Source: DASUPK01 sp963843085
Lineage (GTDB): Bacteria > Actinomycetota > Thermoleophilia > Solirubrobacterales > 70-9
NCBI GenBank assembly: GCA_963843085.1
Contig: CAWJJG010000002.1
Location: 124,001-188,000, forward strand
Reading direction: 5' to 3'
DNA length: 64,000 nt
Both the position numbers and the translations under genes were made by a program. This document shows positions 32,852-40,714 of this stretch, piece by piece. The notes under the pieces were generated by a model. It had not been told where the DNA came from and searched no databases. It saw only the letters and a list, made by a program, of their open reading frames with translations. The first letter of the stretch is position 1. Each line of letters begins with the position of its first letter.

Positions 32852-34636
32852 CTAGGCGTCTCCGACGACGCGCATTACCTCGGCGACCGTGGTGATCCCC
32901 TGGGCGGCCTTCTCCAGACCGTCTTCGCGCATGCGATGCATGCCGGCGGCGACGGCGGCCGACTCGATCTCGCCACTCGCGGTCTTGGAGACGATCAGGG
33001 AGCGGATCTCCTCCGTCAGGGTCAGCACCTCGTAGAGGCCGACCCGGCCGCGGAATCCAGTCCCCACGCAGCTCACGCAGCCCACGGGCTCGTAGACGGT
33101 GGGCGGGGTGCCGTTCTCAGCCCCGGCGAGCGCGCTCAACTCCGCGGGCGTGAGGGTCGCTGGCTTCTTGCAGGCGTCGCACAACCGGCGCGCCAGGCGC
33201 TGGCCGATGATGCAGCGGATCCCCGAGGCGATCAGGAAGGGCTCGACGCCCATGTCGATCAGCCGTGCGGCGGTGATCGCGGCGCTGTTCGTGTGCAGGC
33301 TGGAGAGGACGAGGTGCCCGGTGAGGGCGGCCTCCATCGCGACCTGAGCGGTCTCCCGGTCGCGGATCTCGCCGACCATCAGCGCGTCGGGGTCGGAGCG
33401 CACCATCGAGCGAAGGCCAGAGGCGAAGGTCACGCCGGCACTGTGGTTGACGTGGATCTGCTTGATGCCGTCCACCTCGTACTCGACCGGATCCTCGATG
33501 CTGATCAGGGTGCGGTCGGGAGTGTTGAGCTCGCGCAGCAGCGCGTAGAGGGTGGTCGTCTTCCCCGTTCCAGTCGGGCCGGTGGCGAGGATCGCGCCCT
33601 GGATCTGGCCGACGGCATCGAGCACGAGCCGCTGGTCCTCCTCGCGCATCCCCAGGGATCCGAGCTCGAGGACGACGCGGTCCCTGTCGAGGATGCGCAT
33701 CACGATCGACTCGCCGCGGATGACGGGGAGCACGGCAATCCGGATGTCGATGTGCCGGCCGTCGACGTCGAGCGCCACGCGGCCGTCCTGCGGCATGCGG
33801 CGCTCGGCGATGTCGAGCTCGGCCATGATCTTGATCCGGGAGACGAGGCCTGGGACGAGGTTGTTGGGCACGGTGGTCGAGTCGACCATGACGCCGTCCA
33901 CCCGGTAGCGGACCTGCATCGAGTCCCGCCGCGGGTCGAAGTGGATGTCGGAGGCCCCCCGGCTGACCGCATCGCCGATGATCGAGTGCACCAGCTTGAC
34001 GACAGGTGCCTCCTTCGCCGAGGCCTGGAGCGCGACAACCTCGCCGCTGTCGGGGTCGGTCTGCTCGTCCTCGATGTCCTTGACCGACCCGCTCAGGCCC
34101 GTCAGCCGGGTGACCAGCGCGGCGATCGAATCCGGTGTGGCGACCGCCCGGCTGACCTCATAGCCCGTCGCCATCGCGATGTTGTCGGGGCCCAGGACAT
34201 TGGAGGGGTCCGAGACCGCGACCAGCAGGCCTCGACCGTCCAGGAAGGCGATTGGGATGGCGCCATACCGGCGCGCCTCGGTGGAGTCGACGAGGTTGGC
34301 GGCTCCCTGGTCCACCTCGAACACGTTCAGGTCGACGTACGAAAGCGAGTTCCTCTCGGCCAGGATCCTGGCGAGCTGGCCTGCGTCTATGACTCCGTTC
34401 TCGACGAGCAGCGCGCCGACGGGCGTGATGGACCCGTCCTCCCTGGCCATGACCTGCTCGACCTTCTCGCGGTTCGTGAAACCCAGATCGATGGCGACCT
34501 CGCCCACGCGGCGGCTGGGGTCGCCCATGCCTGAGGGCGGGATCAGCCCCGGAACGTCAAGTGGGGCGGCAGGGGAAATCGCGTTCGCATTCATCACCCA
34601 TCTATCGGCCACCGGGGGAAGAAAATGAATCCCCAC
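32852..34636 (-). CDS. PilB/GspE-family secretion or type IV pilus assembly ATPase
   Basis: A 594-residue hexameric ATPase. An MshEN-type N-terminal domain (GEVAIDLGFTNREKVEQVMA) precedes the motor domain. Walker A GPTGTGKT is at 353-360, the Asp box near TLISIEDPVEYEVDG, Walker B near DPDALMVGEIRD and the His box at LVLSSLHTN. A tetracysteine zinc site is formed by Cys486/489 (CDAC) and Cys520/523 (CVSC). It powers pilus or pseudopilus extension. GTG 34636 is preceded by GAGGGAG and is preferred over ATG 34594. No other pilus gene lies in the window. Confidence 0.92.
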   Translation of the reverse strand: MGIHFLPPVADRWVMNANAISPAAPLDVPGLIPPSGMGDPSRRVGEVAIDLGFTNREKVEQVMAREDGSITPVGALLVENGVIDAGQLARILAERNSLSYVDLNVFEVDQGAANLVDSTEARRYGAIPIAFLDGRGLLVAVSDPSNVLGPDNIAMATGYEVSRAVATPDSIAALVTRLTGLSGSVKDIEDEQTDPDSGEVVALQASAKEAPVVKLVHSIIGDAVSRGASDIHFDPRRDSMQVRYRVDGVMVDSTTVPNNLVPGLVSRIKIMAELDIAERRMPQDGRVALDVDGRHIDIRIAVLPVIRGESIVMRILDRDRVVLELGSLGMREEDQRLVLDAVGQIQGAILATGPTGTGKTTTLYALLRELNTPDRTLISIEDPVEYEVDGIKQIHVNHSAGVTFASGLRSMVRSDPDALMVGEIRDRETAQVAMEAALTGHLVLSSLHTNSAAITAARLIDMGVEPFLIASGIRCIIGQRLARRLCDACKKPATLTPAELSALAGAENGTPPTVYEPVGCVSCVGTGFRGRVGLYEVLTLTEEIRSLIVSKTASGEIESAAVAAGMHRMREDGLEKAAQGITTVAEVMRVVGDA

Positions 34637-34655
34637 TACTAGACTCCCTCATGGA

Positions 34656-34920
34656 CCGTGCTAGGCGGGGAATTAGCGGTGCCCTGTAATCCGCAACCCG
34701 CTCAAGCGGAGCTGAATTCCCTTACGAGGGACCGGCCCTCGGGGCCGGGTCGCCGCAGGCGGCGTTGACGGCCAGGTCCTGCGCAGTGTCGGCCTGTGAA
34801 CCAGGTCAGGTCCGGAAGGAAGCAGCCTTAAGCGGTAGCCGACATGTGATGCAGGCAAGCCTGGCCCGAGCCAAAAGCGGCGGCACGCCCGGGAGCCTCG
34901 TCTCGAGGATGGGTGCACGG
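34656..34920 (+). ncRNA. ffs: Signal recognition particle RNA, large bacterial type with Alu domain
   Basis: A 265-nt SRP RNA. The 5' end CCGTGC pairs with the 3' end GCACGG. The Alu-like 5' domain is present (GGGGAATTAGCGGTGCCCTG and TAATCCGCAACCCGCT), with the same element order as Bacillus subtilis scRNA. The S-domain core has GTTGACGGCCAGGTCCTGCG, the universally conserved GTCAGGTCCGGAAGGAAGCA with its GGAA tetraloop near 34814, and the closing CCTGGCC. It scaffolds Ffh for co-translational targeting. Most studied actinobacteria carry the short 4.5S form, so the long form is notable here. Confidence 0.94.
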
Positions 34921-35061
34921 TCCATTTCTTTGCCGTGCGGTCTCGGGCCGAGATCTGCGGAAAATTCCGGATGCACCCAGGTCGTCCATCGGAATAAGGT
35001 GTTCGTTCACGCCCGGCCCAGTCCAGGCCGCGGCGACACAAGCGAAAGAGGGAGAACGACG

Positions 35062-35625
35062 GTGAGACGGAGCTTGAGTAGGGCTTTCTGCGCTGTGCTG
35101 CTGGGCGGAACGATGCTGGCGGTGGCCGCACCCGCCGCGAGCGCCACTGATACCTGGGATAGGCCGAGCCAGGATTTCGGCAGCCGGAGCGTGGGGACCA
35201 CAAGCGACCCGCTCCAGTTCGCGCTCGTCGCCCAATGCGATGCCTTCACGGGTGGCCTTCCGCCAAACGCCTGCATCAGCCCGCCGAACGGCGTCCACAG
35301 TTACGGCGCGATCACGACCACGGGACCGTTCGCGATCGACCCGGCTACTGATGTCTGCAACGCCCGTGGCGGAGTGTTGTTGACGCCTTTCAACACCGCG
35401 CCCGTCGACGTATGCACCCTCCAGGTCAGCTTCAAGCCGACCTCCGCCGGTACAAAGACCGGCAGCCTGAGCACGACGACCAGCCCGTCCGGCGCCCCGC
35501 TGAAGGTCGCTCTGAAGGGAATCGGTGTCGGTAACGGAACTGGAACCACGACGGCCAAGAAGAAGTGCAAGAAGAAGAAGCGCTCGGCTGTTGCGGCCAA
35601 GAAGAAGTGCAAGAAGAAGAAGTAG
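35062..35625 (+). CDS. Secreted protein with C-terminal Lys/Cys-rich tail
   Basis: A 187-residue exported protein. GTG 35062 follows GAGGGAGAACGAC and begins a signal peptide (RRSLSRAFCAVLLGGTMLAV ... SA). The mature domain resembles the choice-of-anchor-D/HYDIN-like beta sandwich: QDFGSRSVGTTSDPLQFALV, then CTLQVSFKPTSAGTKTGSLS. Residues 166-187 form a tail of two clusters, KKKCKKKK and KKKCKKKK, joined by RSAVAA. All lysines are AAG codons. The same tail design ends several unrelated secreted proteins in this window. It lies just downstream of the SRP RNA gene. Confidence 0.8.
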   Translation: MRRSLSRAFCAVLLGGTMLAVAAPAASATDTWDRPSQDFGSRSVGTTSDPLQFALVAQCDAFTGGLPPNACISPPNGVHSYGAITTTGPFAIDPATDVCNARGGVLLTPFNTAPVDVCTLQVSFKPTSAGTKTGSLSTTTSPSGAPLKVALKGIGVGNGTGTTTAKKKCKKKKRSAVAAKKKCKKKK

Positions 35626-35668
35626 CGCGGGCCTAGCTTCCGTTTGCGGCCGTTGTAGGCTCCGCGGC

Positions 35669-36028
35669 GTGCGTGGGGTCACGTTCGCAGCCGTCGTCGT
35701 CGCTGCCTTTCTGGTCGCCGGGGTGGCGAACGCCGACCGGAAGCCATCCCACAAGGAGAAGGTGCGGATCGCGCGGGTGGTGGGCCTGCCGGCGAAGTGC
35801 GCGCGGGTGCGGGTGTCGACCGAGACGAAGAAGACCAAGTGGGGCTCCGTCTCCTTCCGGCCGGGGCCCAAGGACTGCAACCCGTTCGCGAGTAACGGCG
35901 TGACCGTCGTGCGGAAGTCCGTCGGACACTGGCGGTTCGTCACCGCCGGCAGCAGCTTCGACTGCTCGAGCCTCTACGCCCGGGTCCCGAAGAACGTCGT
36001 CGCGGACCTCGGCATCCGCTGCAGCTGA
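35669..36028 (+). CDS. Small secreted protein of unknown function
   Basis: A 119-residue protein with a signal peptide (RGVTFAAVVVAAFLVAGVAN A). The mature part is small and basic (KPSHKEKVRIARVVGLPAKC, STETKKTKWGSVSFRP), with four cysteines (AKC, KDC, FDC, IRC) that could make two disulfides. It resembles short actinobacterial secreted proteins of unknown role. GTG 35669 is chosen because the upstream extension in this frame is the Arg-rich shadow of the Lys/Cys tail of the preceding gene. dnaX begins 68 bases downstream. Confidence 0.65.
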   Translation: MRGVTFAAVVVAAFLVAGVANADRKPSHKEKVRIARVVGLPAKCARVRVSTETKKTKWGSVSFRPGPKDCNPFASNGVTVVRKSVGHWRFVTAGSSFDCSSLYARVPKNVVADLGIRCS

Positions 36029-36096
36029 CCGGAGTTTCCGCAATGGCGTCGGGTCGGCGCGCCGGAGCAGCCGAGGCCGGCGGATAGACTCGATTC

Positions 36097-37833
36097 GTGG
36101 CCGAATCCGCGTCTCTCTATCGTCGCCACCGCCCCCAGAGCTTCTCGGAGGTGGTCGGGCAGGAGCACATCGTGCGAACCCTCTCCAACGCGGTCGAGAA
36201 GGACCGGGTGCATCACGCCTACCTGTTCGTCGGCTCCCGCGGGACGGGGAAGACCTCGATGGCGAAGATCCTCGCCCTTTCGCTCAACTGCGTGAATGGC
36301 CCCACCCTGACGCCCTGCGGCGAGTGCGAGTCCTGTCTCACGATTGCAGCGGGCACGTCGCTCGACGTGATCGAGATGGACGCGGCCTCGAACCGGTCGG
36401 TCGACGACATCCGCGAGCTGCGCGAGCGGGTCGGCTTCGCTCCGGCCGCCGGCCGCTGGAAGGTCTACATCCTCGATGAGGCGCACATGCTCACGAAGGA
36501 GGCGTGGAACGCCTTCCTGAAGACGCTCGAGGAGCCGCCCCCGAACACGGTCTTCGTCCTGGCCACCACCGAGCCGCAGAAGGTGATGGCGACGATCGTT
36601 GACCGCTGTCAGCGCTTCGACTTCCAGCGCCCCTCGCTCGAGCAGATCGCCGAGGTCGTCAAGCGAGTGGCCGCCGCCGAATCGATCGAGATCGAGGACG
36701 GAGCAACCGCCCTGATCTCCCGGTCGGCAACGGGCAGTTTCCGAGACGCCTTGGGCACCCTGGACCAGCTGGTCGCGTTCGGAGGCGACTCGGTCACGAC
36801 GGACGAGGTGGTCGAGCTCTTGGGAGCAGCAGACGCGGAATTGCTCTTCGACACAACTGACGCCCTCGCCAGCGGGAATGCCAAGGCAGCACTCGAAGCC
36901 GTCGAACGCCTCTCCCGCTCGGGCCGCGACCCCGGCCAGTTCGCCCGTGACCTGATCGCCCACCTTCGCCAGCTGCTGGTCGCAAGAGCGACGGGCGAGG
37001 TCCCCGAGTCGTTCACCGTGACGGTCGCACAGCCGGAACGCCTTGCGGAACAGGCAAAGAACATGGACGACGCAAAGCTGGTCGGTGCAATCGATTCGCT
37101 GAGCGCCGCGGTGGCGGCAATGAGGGAAGGCGACGATCCGCGCCTGACCCTGGAGGTGGCCCTGCTCAAGGTGGCAACGCCGAGCCTCGACTCTTCCAGG
37201 GAGGCCCTGCTGCGCCGCATCGAGTCTTTGGAGTCGCGCTTGACCGGCGGTGGGGCCGGGGAAGCGGGCTCAGCAGGCTCCGGCAGTCCGATGGCCGGCT
37301 CGAATGCGCCCCAGCCCGAACCCTCGGCCACAGCGCCGGCCCTGCCTGCTGAGAACGCTTCCCCGGCCCCGCCGCCAGTGGAGCAGCCGCCCTCCGAGGA
37401 GCCGGAACCCGAGGCATCGGTCGCCACTGCGACGATCGAGATCGAGCGTGTCGTCGAGGCCTGGCCCGCGATCGTCGGTCACGTCAGGGACTCGGGATCG
37501 GCGATGCTCTCGACGCTCTTCGATGAAGCCAGACCGCTTGCGATCGATGAGGAGCGGTCAATGGTCCGGATCGGGTTTCCGTCGTCGGCGACGTTCAACA
37601 AGAAGAAGGCCGAGTCCTCAGCCAATGTCGAGCGTATGACCGAGGCAATCACGTTGATTGTCGGCACTCGGATGCGCCCCGTCTACGAGGTGATCGAGGT
37701 GGAGGAACAGCAGGCCGTCCCGGAGGCATCCGCCGACGTCAACGAGGATGATCTGGTCGACATGATCAAGGACAACTTCGACGCGACGGAGGTCGTCCCC
37801 GACGACGACGCGCCTGAAAGCGAGGCCGGCTGA
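36097..37833 (+). CDS. dnaX: DNA polymerase III subunit gamma/tau
   Basis: A 578-residue clamp-loader ATPase. Walker A GSRGTGKTS is at residues 46-54, the zinc module cysteines are at 65, 74, 77 and 80, and the DEAH box is at 127-130. Sensor motifs (ATTEPQKVMATIVDRCQRFD) follow. Domain III is followed by a Pro/Ala/Glu-rich linker (around residues 390-445) and a tau-like C-terminus (VVEAWPAIVGHVRDSGSAML). The start is GTG. Its TGA overlaps the ybaB ATG (TGATG), the usual dnaX-ybaB-recR arrangement. Confidence 0.97.
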   Translation: MAESASLYRRHRPQSFSEVVGQEHIVRTLSNAVEKDRVHHAYLFVGSRGTGKTSMAKILALSLNCVNGPTLTPCGECESCLTIAAGTSLDVIEMDAASNRSVDDIRELRERVGFAPAAGRWKVYILDEAHMLTKEAWNAFLKTLEEPPPNTVFVLATTEPQKVMATIVDRCQRFDFQRPSLEQIAEVVKRVAAAESIEIEDGATALISRSATGSFRDALGTLDQLVAFGGDSVTTDEVVELLGAADAELLFDTTDALASGNAKAALEAVERLSRSGRDPGQFARDLIAHLRQLLVARATGEVPESFTVTVAQPERLAEQAKNMDDAKLVGAIDSLSAAVAAMREGDDPRLTLEVALLKVATPSLDSSREALLRRIESLESRLTGGGAGEAGSAGSGSPMAGSNAPQPEPSATAPALPAENASPAPPPVEQPPSEEPEPEASVATATIEIERVVEAWPAIVGHVRDSGSAMLSTLFDEARPLAIDEERSMVRIGFPSSATFNKKKAESSANVERMTEAITLIVGTRMRPVYEVIEVEEQQAVPEASADVNEDDLVDMIKDNFDATEVVPDDDAPESEAG

Positions 37834-38168
37834 TGCCACAGGGTCCCAACATGAACCAGCTGCTCAAGCAGGCCCAGCAGATGCAGGCCGAGATGGCCAA
37901 GGCGCAGGAGCAGCTCAAGAACGAGATCGTCGAGGCCAGTGCCGGCGGCGGCATGGTGAAGGTGACGATGACGGGGGACATGCAGCTTCGCGAGATCGCG
38001 ATCTCACCCGAGGCGGTTGACCCCGAGGACGTCGACATGCTCCAGGACATGGTCGCCGCGGCGGTCAACGAGGCGCTTCGTTCCGCGCAGGAGCTGGCGG
38101 CGAGCCGCATGGGCGGCATCGCCGGCCTCGGCGGGGGCGGCGGCCTTCCCGGGTTGCCGGGGATGTGA
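37833..38168 (+). CDS. YbaB/EbfC family nucleoid-associated protein
   Basis: A 111-residue DNA-binding protein. It has the family N-terminus MNQLLKQAQQMQAEMAKAQE, the central GGGMVKVTMTGDMQLREIAI strand pair and a C-terminal helix. The Gly-rich end (GLGGGGGLPGLPGM) is typical. EbfC/YbaB dimers bind DNA like tweezers and sit in the dnaX-recR operon. Here the stop overlaps the ATG of a secreted protein gene (TGATG) rather than leading directly to recR. Confidence 0.95.
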   Translation: MPQGPNMNQLLKQAQQMQAEMAKAQEQLKNEIVEASAGGGMVKVTMTGDMQLREIAISPEAVDPEDVDMLQDMVAAAVNEALRSAQELAASRMGGIAGLGGGGGLPGLPGM

Positions 38169-38722
38169 TGAAGGGGAGCAGGGCACGGCTCGGGCGGGCG
38201 ATCGCCGCGGCGCTCCTCACGCTGCTCGTCATGACCGCAGGTATGGCCGCCCGCGCCGGCGCGTCGACTCCCGTCGCGGTGAAGTCGAAGATATGCAGGG
38301 TCCACGGTGTCCCGGTCCACAAGAAGAGCTGCAAGAAGCCGGTCTCACGGGTTCGCGCCACGCTGACCTGGTCCGGTGGCGACTTCGACACCGACTATGA
38401 CCTGTATGTCTTCGGCAGTCACGGTGTGACCACGCCCACCGGGAATGGGATCACCAGGTCGAAGATCTCCCGGAGTGACGCAAATCCCTCCGGGACGGAG
38501 AGGTTCACCGACCTGCTCTGGAGGAGGCCGGGGGCGCGCAAGTTCAGGTTCGGTGTCTGTCACCAGAACGGAACGCTCCCGGTGGCCTACATGCTCACCT
38601 ACGTCACCACGGACGGACGGCACCACACCGACTCGCAGGCCGGTGGAGAGGGCTTCAACGCCGTGTACGGCAACAGTGGCGGCGCGCCCGCGCTGGGGAC
38701 GATGGAGTGCCCGGCGCTCTAG
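38168..38722 (+). CDS. Secreted PPC-like domain protein, family member 1 (between ybaB and recR)
   Basis: A 184-residue exported protein with a signal peptide (GRAIAAALLTLLVMTAGMAA ... GAS). A short Lys/Cys segment (KSKICRVHGVPVHKKSCKKP) leads into RVRATLTWSGGDFDTDYDLY. The W-S-G-x-x-D-x-D-x-D-L-Y pattern recalls pre-peptidase C-terminal type beta domains. Conserved later elements are ERFTDLLWRRPGARKFRFGV and YMLTYVTTDGRHHTDSQAGG. It is homologous to the products at 39412 (broken) and 39780. It interrupts the normally adjacent ybaB and recR genes. Confidence 0.78.
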   Translation: MKGSRARLGRAIAAALLTLLVMTAGMAARAGASTPVAVKSKICRVHGVPVHKKSCKKPVSRVRATLTWSGGDFDTDYDLYVFGSHGVTTPTGNGITRSKISRSDANPSGTERFTDLLWRRPGARKFRFGVCHQNGTLPVAYMLTYVTTDGRHHTDSQAGGEGFNAVYGNSGGAPALGTMECPAL

Positions 38723-38766
38723 CGGTGGAGCCCGGACCCGCCCTGCGCCACGGCTAGGCTGACCCA

Positions 38767-39357
38767 ATGTACGCGGGACCGATCAGCCAGCTGATCGCCG
38801 AGCTCTCCAAGCTGCCCGGGATCGGACAGCGCACGGCGCAGCGGCTCGCCTTCCACATCCTGCGGGCGAGTGACGAGGACGCCCTCGGACTGTCCGACGC
38901 GATCCGCGAGGTGAAGGAGAAGGTCGGCCTCTGCGAGGTCTGCTTCAACCTGGCGGAGGGCCCGCGCTGCCGCATCTGCGAGGACACCCGTCGCGACCAA
39001 TCGGTGATCTGCGTGGTCGAGGAACCCGCAGACGTGATCCCCTTCGAGCGCACCGGCGAGTACCGCGGCCTCTACCACGTGCTCGGCGGCGCGCTCTCGC
39101 CGATCGACGGGATCGACCCGGAGGACCTGCGGATCGCCGAGCTGATCGACCGCGTCAACGATGATGTCAAGGAGGTGGTGCTCGCCACCAACCCGACCAC
39201 GACCGGCGAGGCGACCGCGCTCCACATCGCCGACGCCCTGCGGGACCGGGTCTCGGTGACGAGGCTCGCGAGCGGGCTGCCGGTCGGAGCGGATCTTGAG
39301 CACGCCGACGAGGTCACCCTCGGCAAGGCGCTGGCGGGAAGGCAATCCCTCTCGTAG
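38767..39357 (+). CDS. recR: Recombination protein RecR
   Basis: A 196-residue protein. An N-terminal helix-hairpin-helix (LSKLPGIGQRTAQRLAFHIL) is followed by a C4 zinc finger with Cys56, 59, 68 and 71, then a Toprim domain (SVICVVEEPADVIPFERTGE; LATNPTTTGEATALHIAD). RecR loads RecA with RecF/RecO at single-strand gaps. It belongs with dnaX and ybaB, but two family members of a secreted protein flank it. The ATG at 38767 gives the standard MYAGPISQLI N-terminus. Confidence 0.97.
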   Translation: MYAGPISQLIAELSKLPGIGQRTAQRLAFHILRASDEDALGLSDAIREVKEKVGLCEVCFNLAEGPRCRICEDTRRDQSVICVVEEPADVIPFERTGEYRGLYHVLGGALSPIDGIDPEDLRIAELIDRVNDDVKEVVLATNPTTTGEATALHIADALRDRVSVTRLASGLPVGADLEHADEVTLGKALAGRQSLS

Positions 39358-39411
39358 AGGTCCCCGTATTCAGGTGGTACTCACAACCATCTGACCGAAT
39401 CAGGGGGAAGC

Positions 39412-39691
39412 ATGAGAGCGAAGAAGGGAATCTTCGCCGCCTGCATCGTGGCGGCGCTCACCCTTGCTGACGCTCAGCGTTCGCCGGTCATCCGCGCGAC
39501 TCTGACCTGGTCGAACGGCGGCGCCGATGACGTGGACATGGATCTGCGGCGGTTCGGTCCACACCGATTTCACGCTCACCTACGTGACCGCCGACCTCGT
39601 CGTTCACGGGGACAGCCAGAGCCCGGGGAGGACCGCCCGCTTCGAATATCTCGGCGGCGTTCCGATCCCCGCGGGGTTCTGCACGCGCTAG
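39412..39691 (+). pseudogene. Deletion pseudogene of the secreted PPC-like family (member 2)
   Basis: ATG 39412, after CAGGGGGAAG, starts a shortened leader (MRAKKGIFAACIVAALTL), then RSPVIRATLTWSNGGADDVD and MDL. After MDL the reading frame changes. The next frame reads GGSVHTDFTLTYVTADLVVH ... EYLGGVPIPAGFCTR and stops at 39691. The intact paralog at 39780 has both parts with about 160 bases between them (roughly 40047-40207). So an internal, out-of-frame deletion removed the middle, and the Lys/Cys segment after the leader is missing too. The damage looks recent because both flanks are still well conserved. Confidence 0.87.
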
Positions 39692-39779
39692 CGGACATTG
39701 ATCCAACTCACACACACGGCGAGCCTGCCCGCTAGTAGGCTCGCCCGAAAACCGGTGACAGCCGGAGAGGGGAACTGAA

Positions 39780-40367
39780 ATGAGAAGGAACAAGGGGCTT
39801 GTCCTGCTGGCGCTCATGGCGCTGGGGGCTTTCATGATCACTGCGACCGTCGGTGGAAGCGCCAGTGCTTCCGGCGGCAATGCCGTCGCGGCGAAGAAGA
39901 AGTGCAAGAAGAAAAAGAAGAAGAACCACGCTTCGTCGGCGAAGAAGAAGCGCTGTAAGAAGCGCAAGAAGTCGCCGCCGGTCTCGGTGGTTCGCGCGAC
40001 GCTCAATTGGTCGAACGGCGGTGCCGACGACGTCGACATGGACCTGTTCGTGCTCGATTCGAGCGGTCGCATGGCCGGCAACGGCAGCGACGCGATTCCC
40101 GCCAGCGACCTCTCGCCTGACCTGACCGGTCCGGCGGGCACCGAGACATTCACCGATCTGAACGCCAAGCAGCACCGGCCGTTCAGCTTCGGCGTCTGTT
40201 ACACGGTCGGCGGCTCGGTTCACACGGACTACACGATCACCTACGTGACGTCCGACGGCGTGAGCCACACGGACACCCGCGCTGGCGACACCAGCCTGGG
40301 AAGCAGCGGCCACGTCGACTATCCGGCGGATGGAGTCGCGATCCCGACGGGGTACTGCCAGCACTAG
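39780..40367 (+). CDS. Secreted PPC-like domain protein with Lys/Cys segment (member 3)
   Basis: A 195-residue exported protein. GGAGAGGGGAACTGAA directly precedes ATG 39780. After the signal peptide (LVLLALMALGAFMITATVGG) residues 39-64 are a Lys/Cys block: KKKCKKKKKK, HASSA linker, KKKRCKKRKK. The domain follows: SVVRATLNWSNGGADDVDMD, FTDLNAKQHRPFSFGVCYTV, HTDYTITYVTSDGVSHTDTR. Here the Lys/Cys module sits before the domain, not at the C-terminus. A long perfect hairpin terminator follows the stop immediately. Confidence 0.8.
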   Translation: MRRNKGLVLLALMALGAFMITATVGGSASASGGNAVAAKKKCKKKKKKNHASSAKKKRCKKRKKSPPVSVVRATLNWSNGGADDVDMDLFVLDSSGRMAGNGSDAIPASDLSPDLTGPAGTETFTDLNAKQHRPFSFGVCYTVGGSVHTDYTITYVTSDGVSHTDTRAGDTSLGSSGHVDYPADGVAIPTGYCQH

Positions 40368-40368
40368 C

Positions 40369-40409
40369 CTGATGGAGCCGGTCACGCGTAGCGTGGCCGG
40401 CTCCATCAG
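40369..40409. terminator. Bidirectional hairpin terminator, 19-bp stem
   Basis: CTGATGGAGCCGG (40369-40381) pairs perfectly with CCGGCTCCATCAG (40397-40409). Inside, CACGC pairs with GCGTG around a GTA loop, with one T-G wobble between the two blocks, giving a 19-bp stem. It occupies the whole gap between the stops of two convergent genes and needs no T tract on either side. Its last base touches the stop codon of the 40410 gene. Confidence 0.85.
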
Positions 40410-40649
40410 CTACATGCGGCGGGTCGGGTCGTCGTAACCGCTGCGGCGCTGCGGAGCCTCGTCCCGGTCCTTAGGGGGCCCGCCCTGCTGGACCAGCTCG
40501 TAGAGCAGTGACAGCGCCAGGCCGGCGCCGCCGGCGATCATCAGGATCAACCCGACGGTCTGGATGTTGATCACGTCGGAATTGACGTTGAGCGCGTAGC
40601 GCAGGATGGCGCCGATCGCGATCAGGAAGATGGCCGTGGCGATGGTCAA
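40410..40649 (-). CDS. DUF6458 family small membrane protein
   Basis: A 79-residue protein with two transmembrane helices (IATAIFLIAIGAILRYAL and VGLILMIAGGAGLALSLLYE) separated by NVNSDVINIQT. The end is a basic/acidic soluble tail (DRDEAPQRRSGYDDPTRRM). This matches the actinobacterial DUF6458 family, whose role is unknown. It is convergent with the secreted PPC-like gene, with the hairpin terminator between. Confidence 0.85.
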   Translation of the reverse strand: MTIATAIFLIAIGAILRYALNVNSDVINIQTVGLILMIAGGAGLALSLLYELVQQGGPPKDRDEAPQRRSGYDDPTRRM

Positions 40650-40714
40650 GGCCGCCCAGGATACCCGCGGCCCCCGCCGCCAGCGTGGGCAGTTCCCTGT
40701 GTGGCGGCGTGATT

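Noticed and set aside
34921..34950. Terminator hairpin after the SRP RNA (GCACGG..CCGTGC around a T-rich loop)
   Set aside because: The left arm is the SRP RNA 3' end itself, which pairs with its 5' end. The alternative pairing may be accidental.
34673..35943. Open frames on the minus strand over the SRP RNA and the Lys/Cys gene
   Set aside because: They overlap a structured RNA and the antisense of AAG tracts, which gives long Leu runs. No motif or start supports them.
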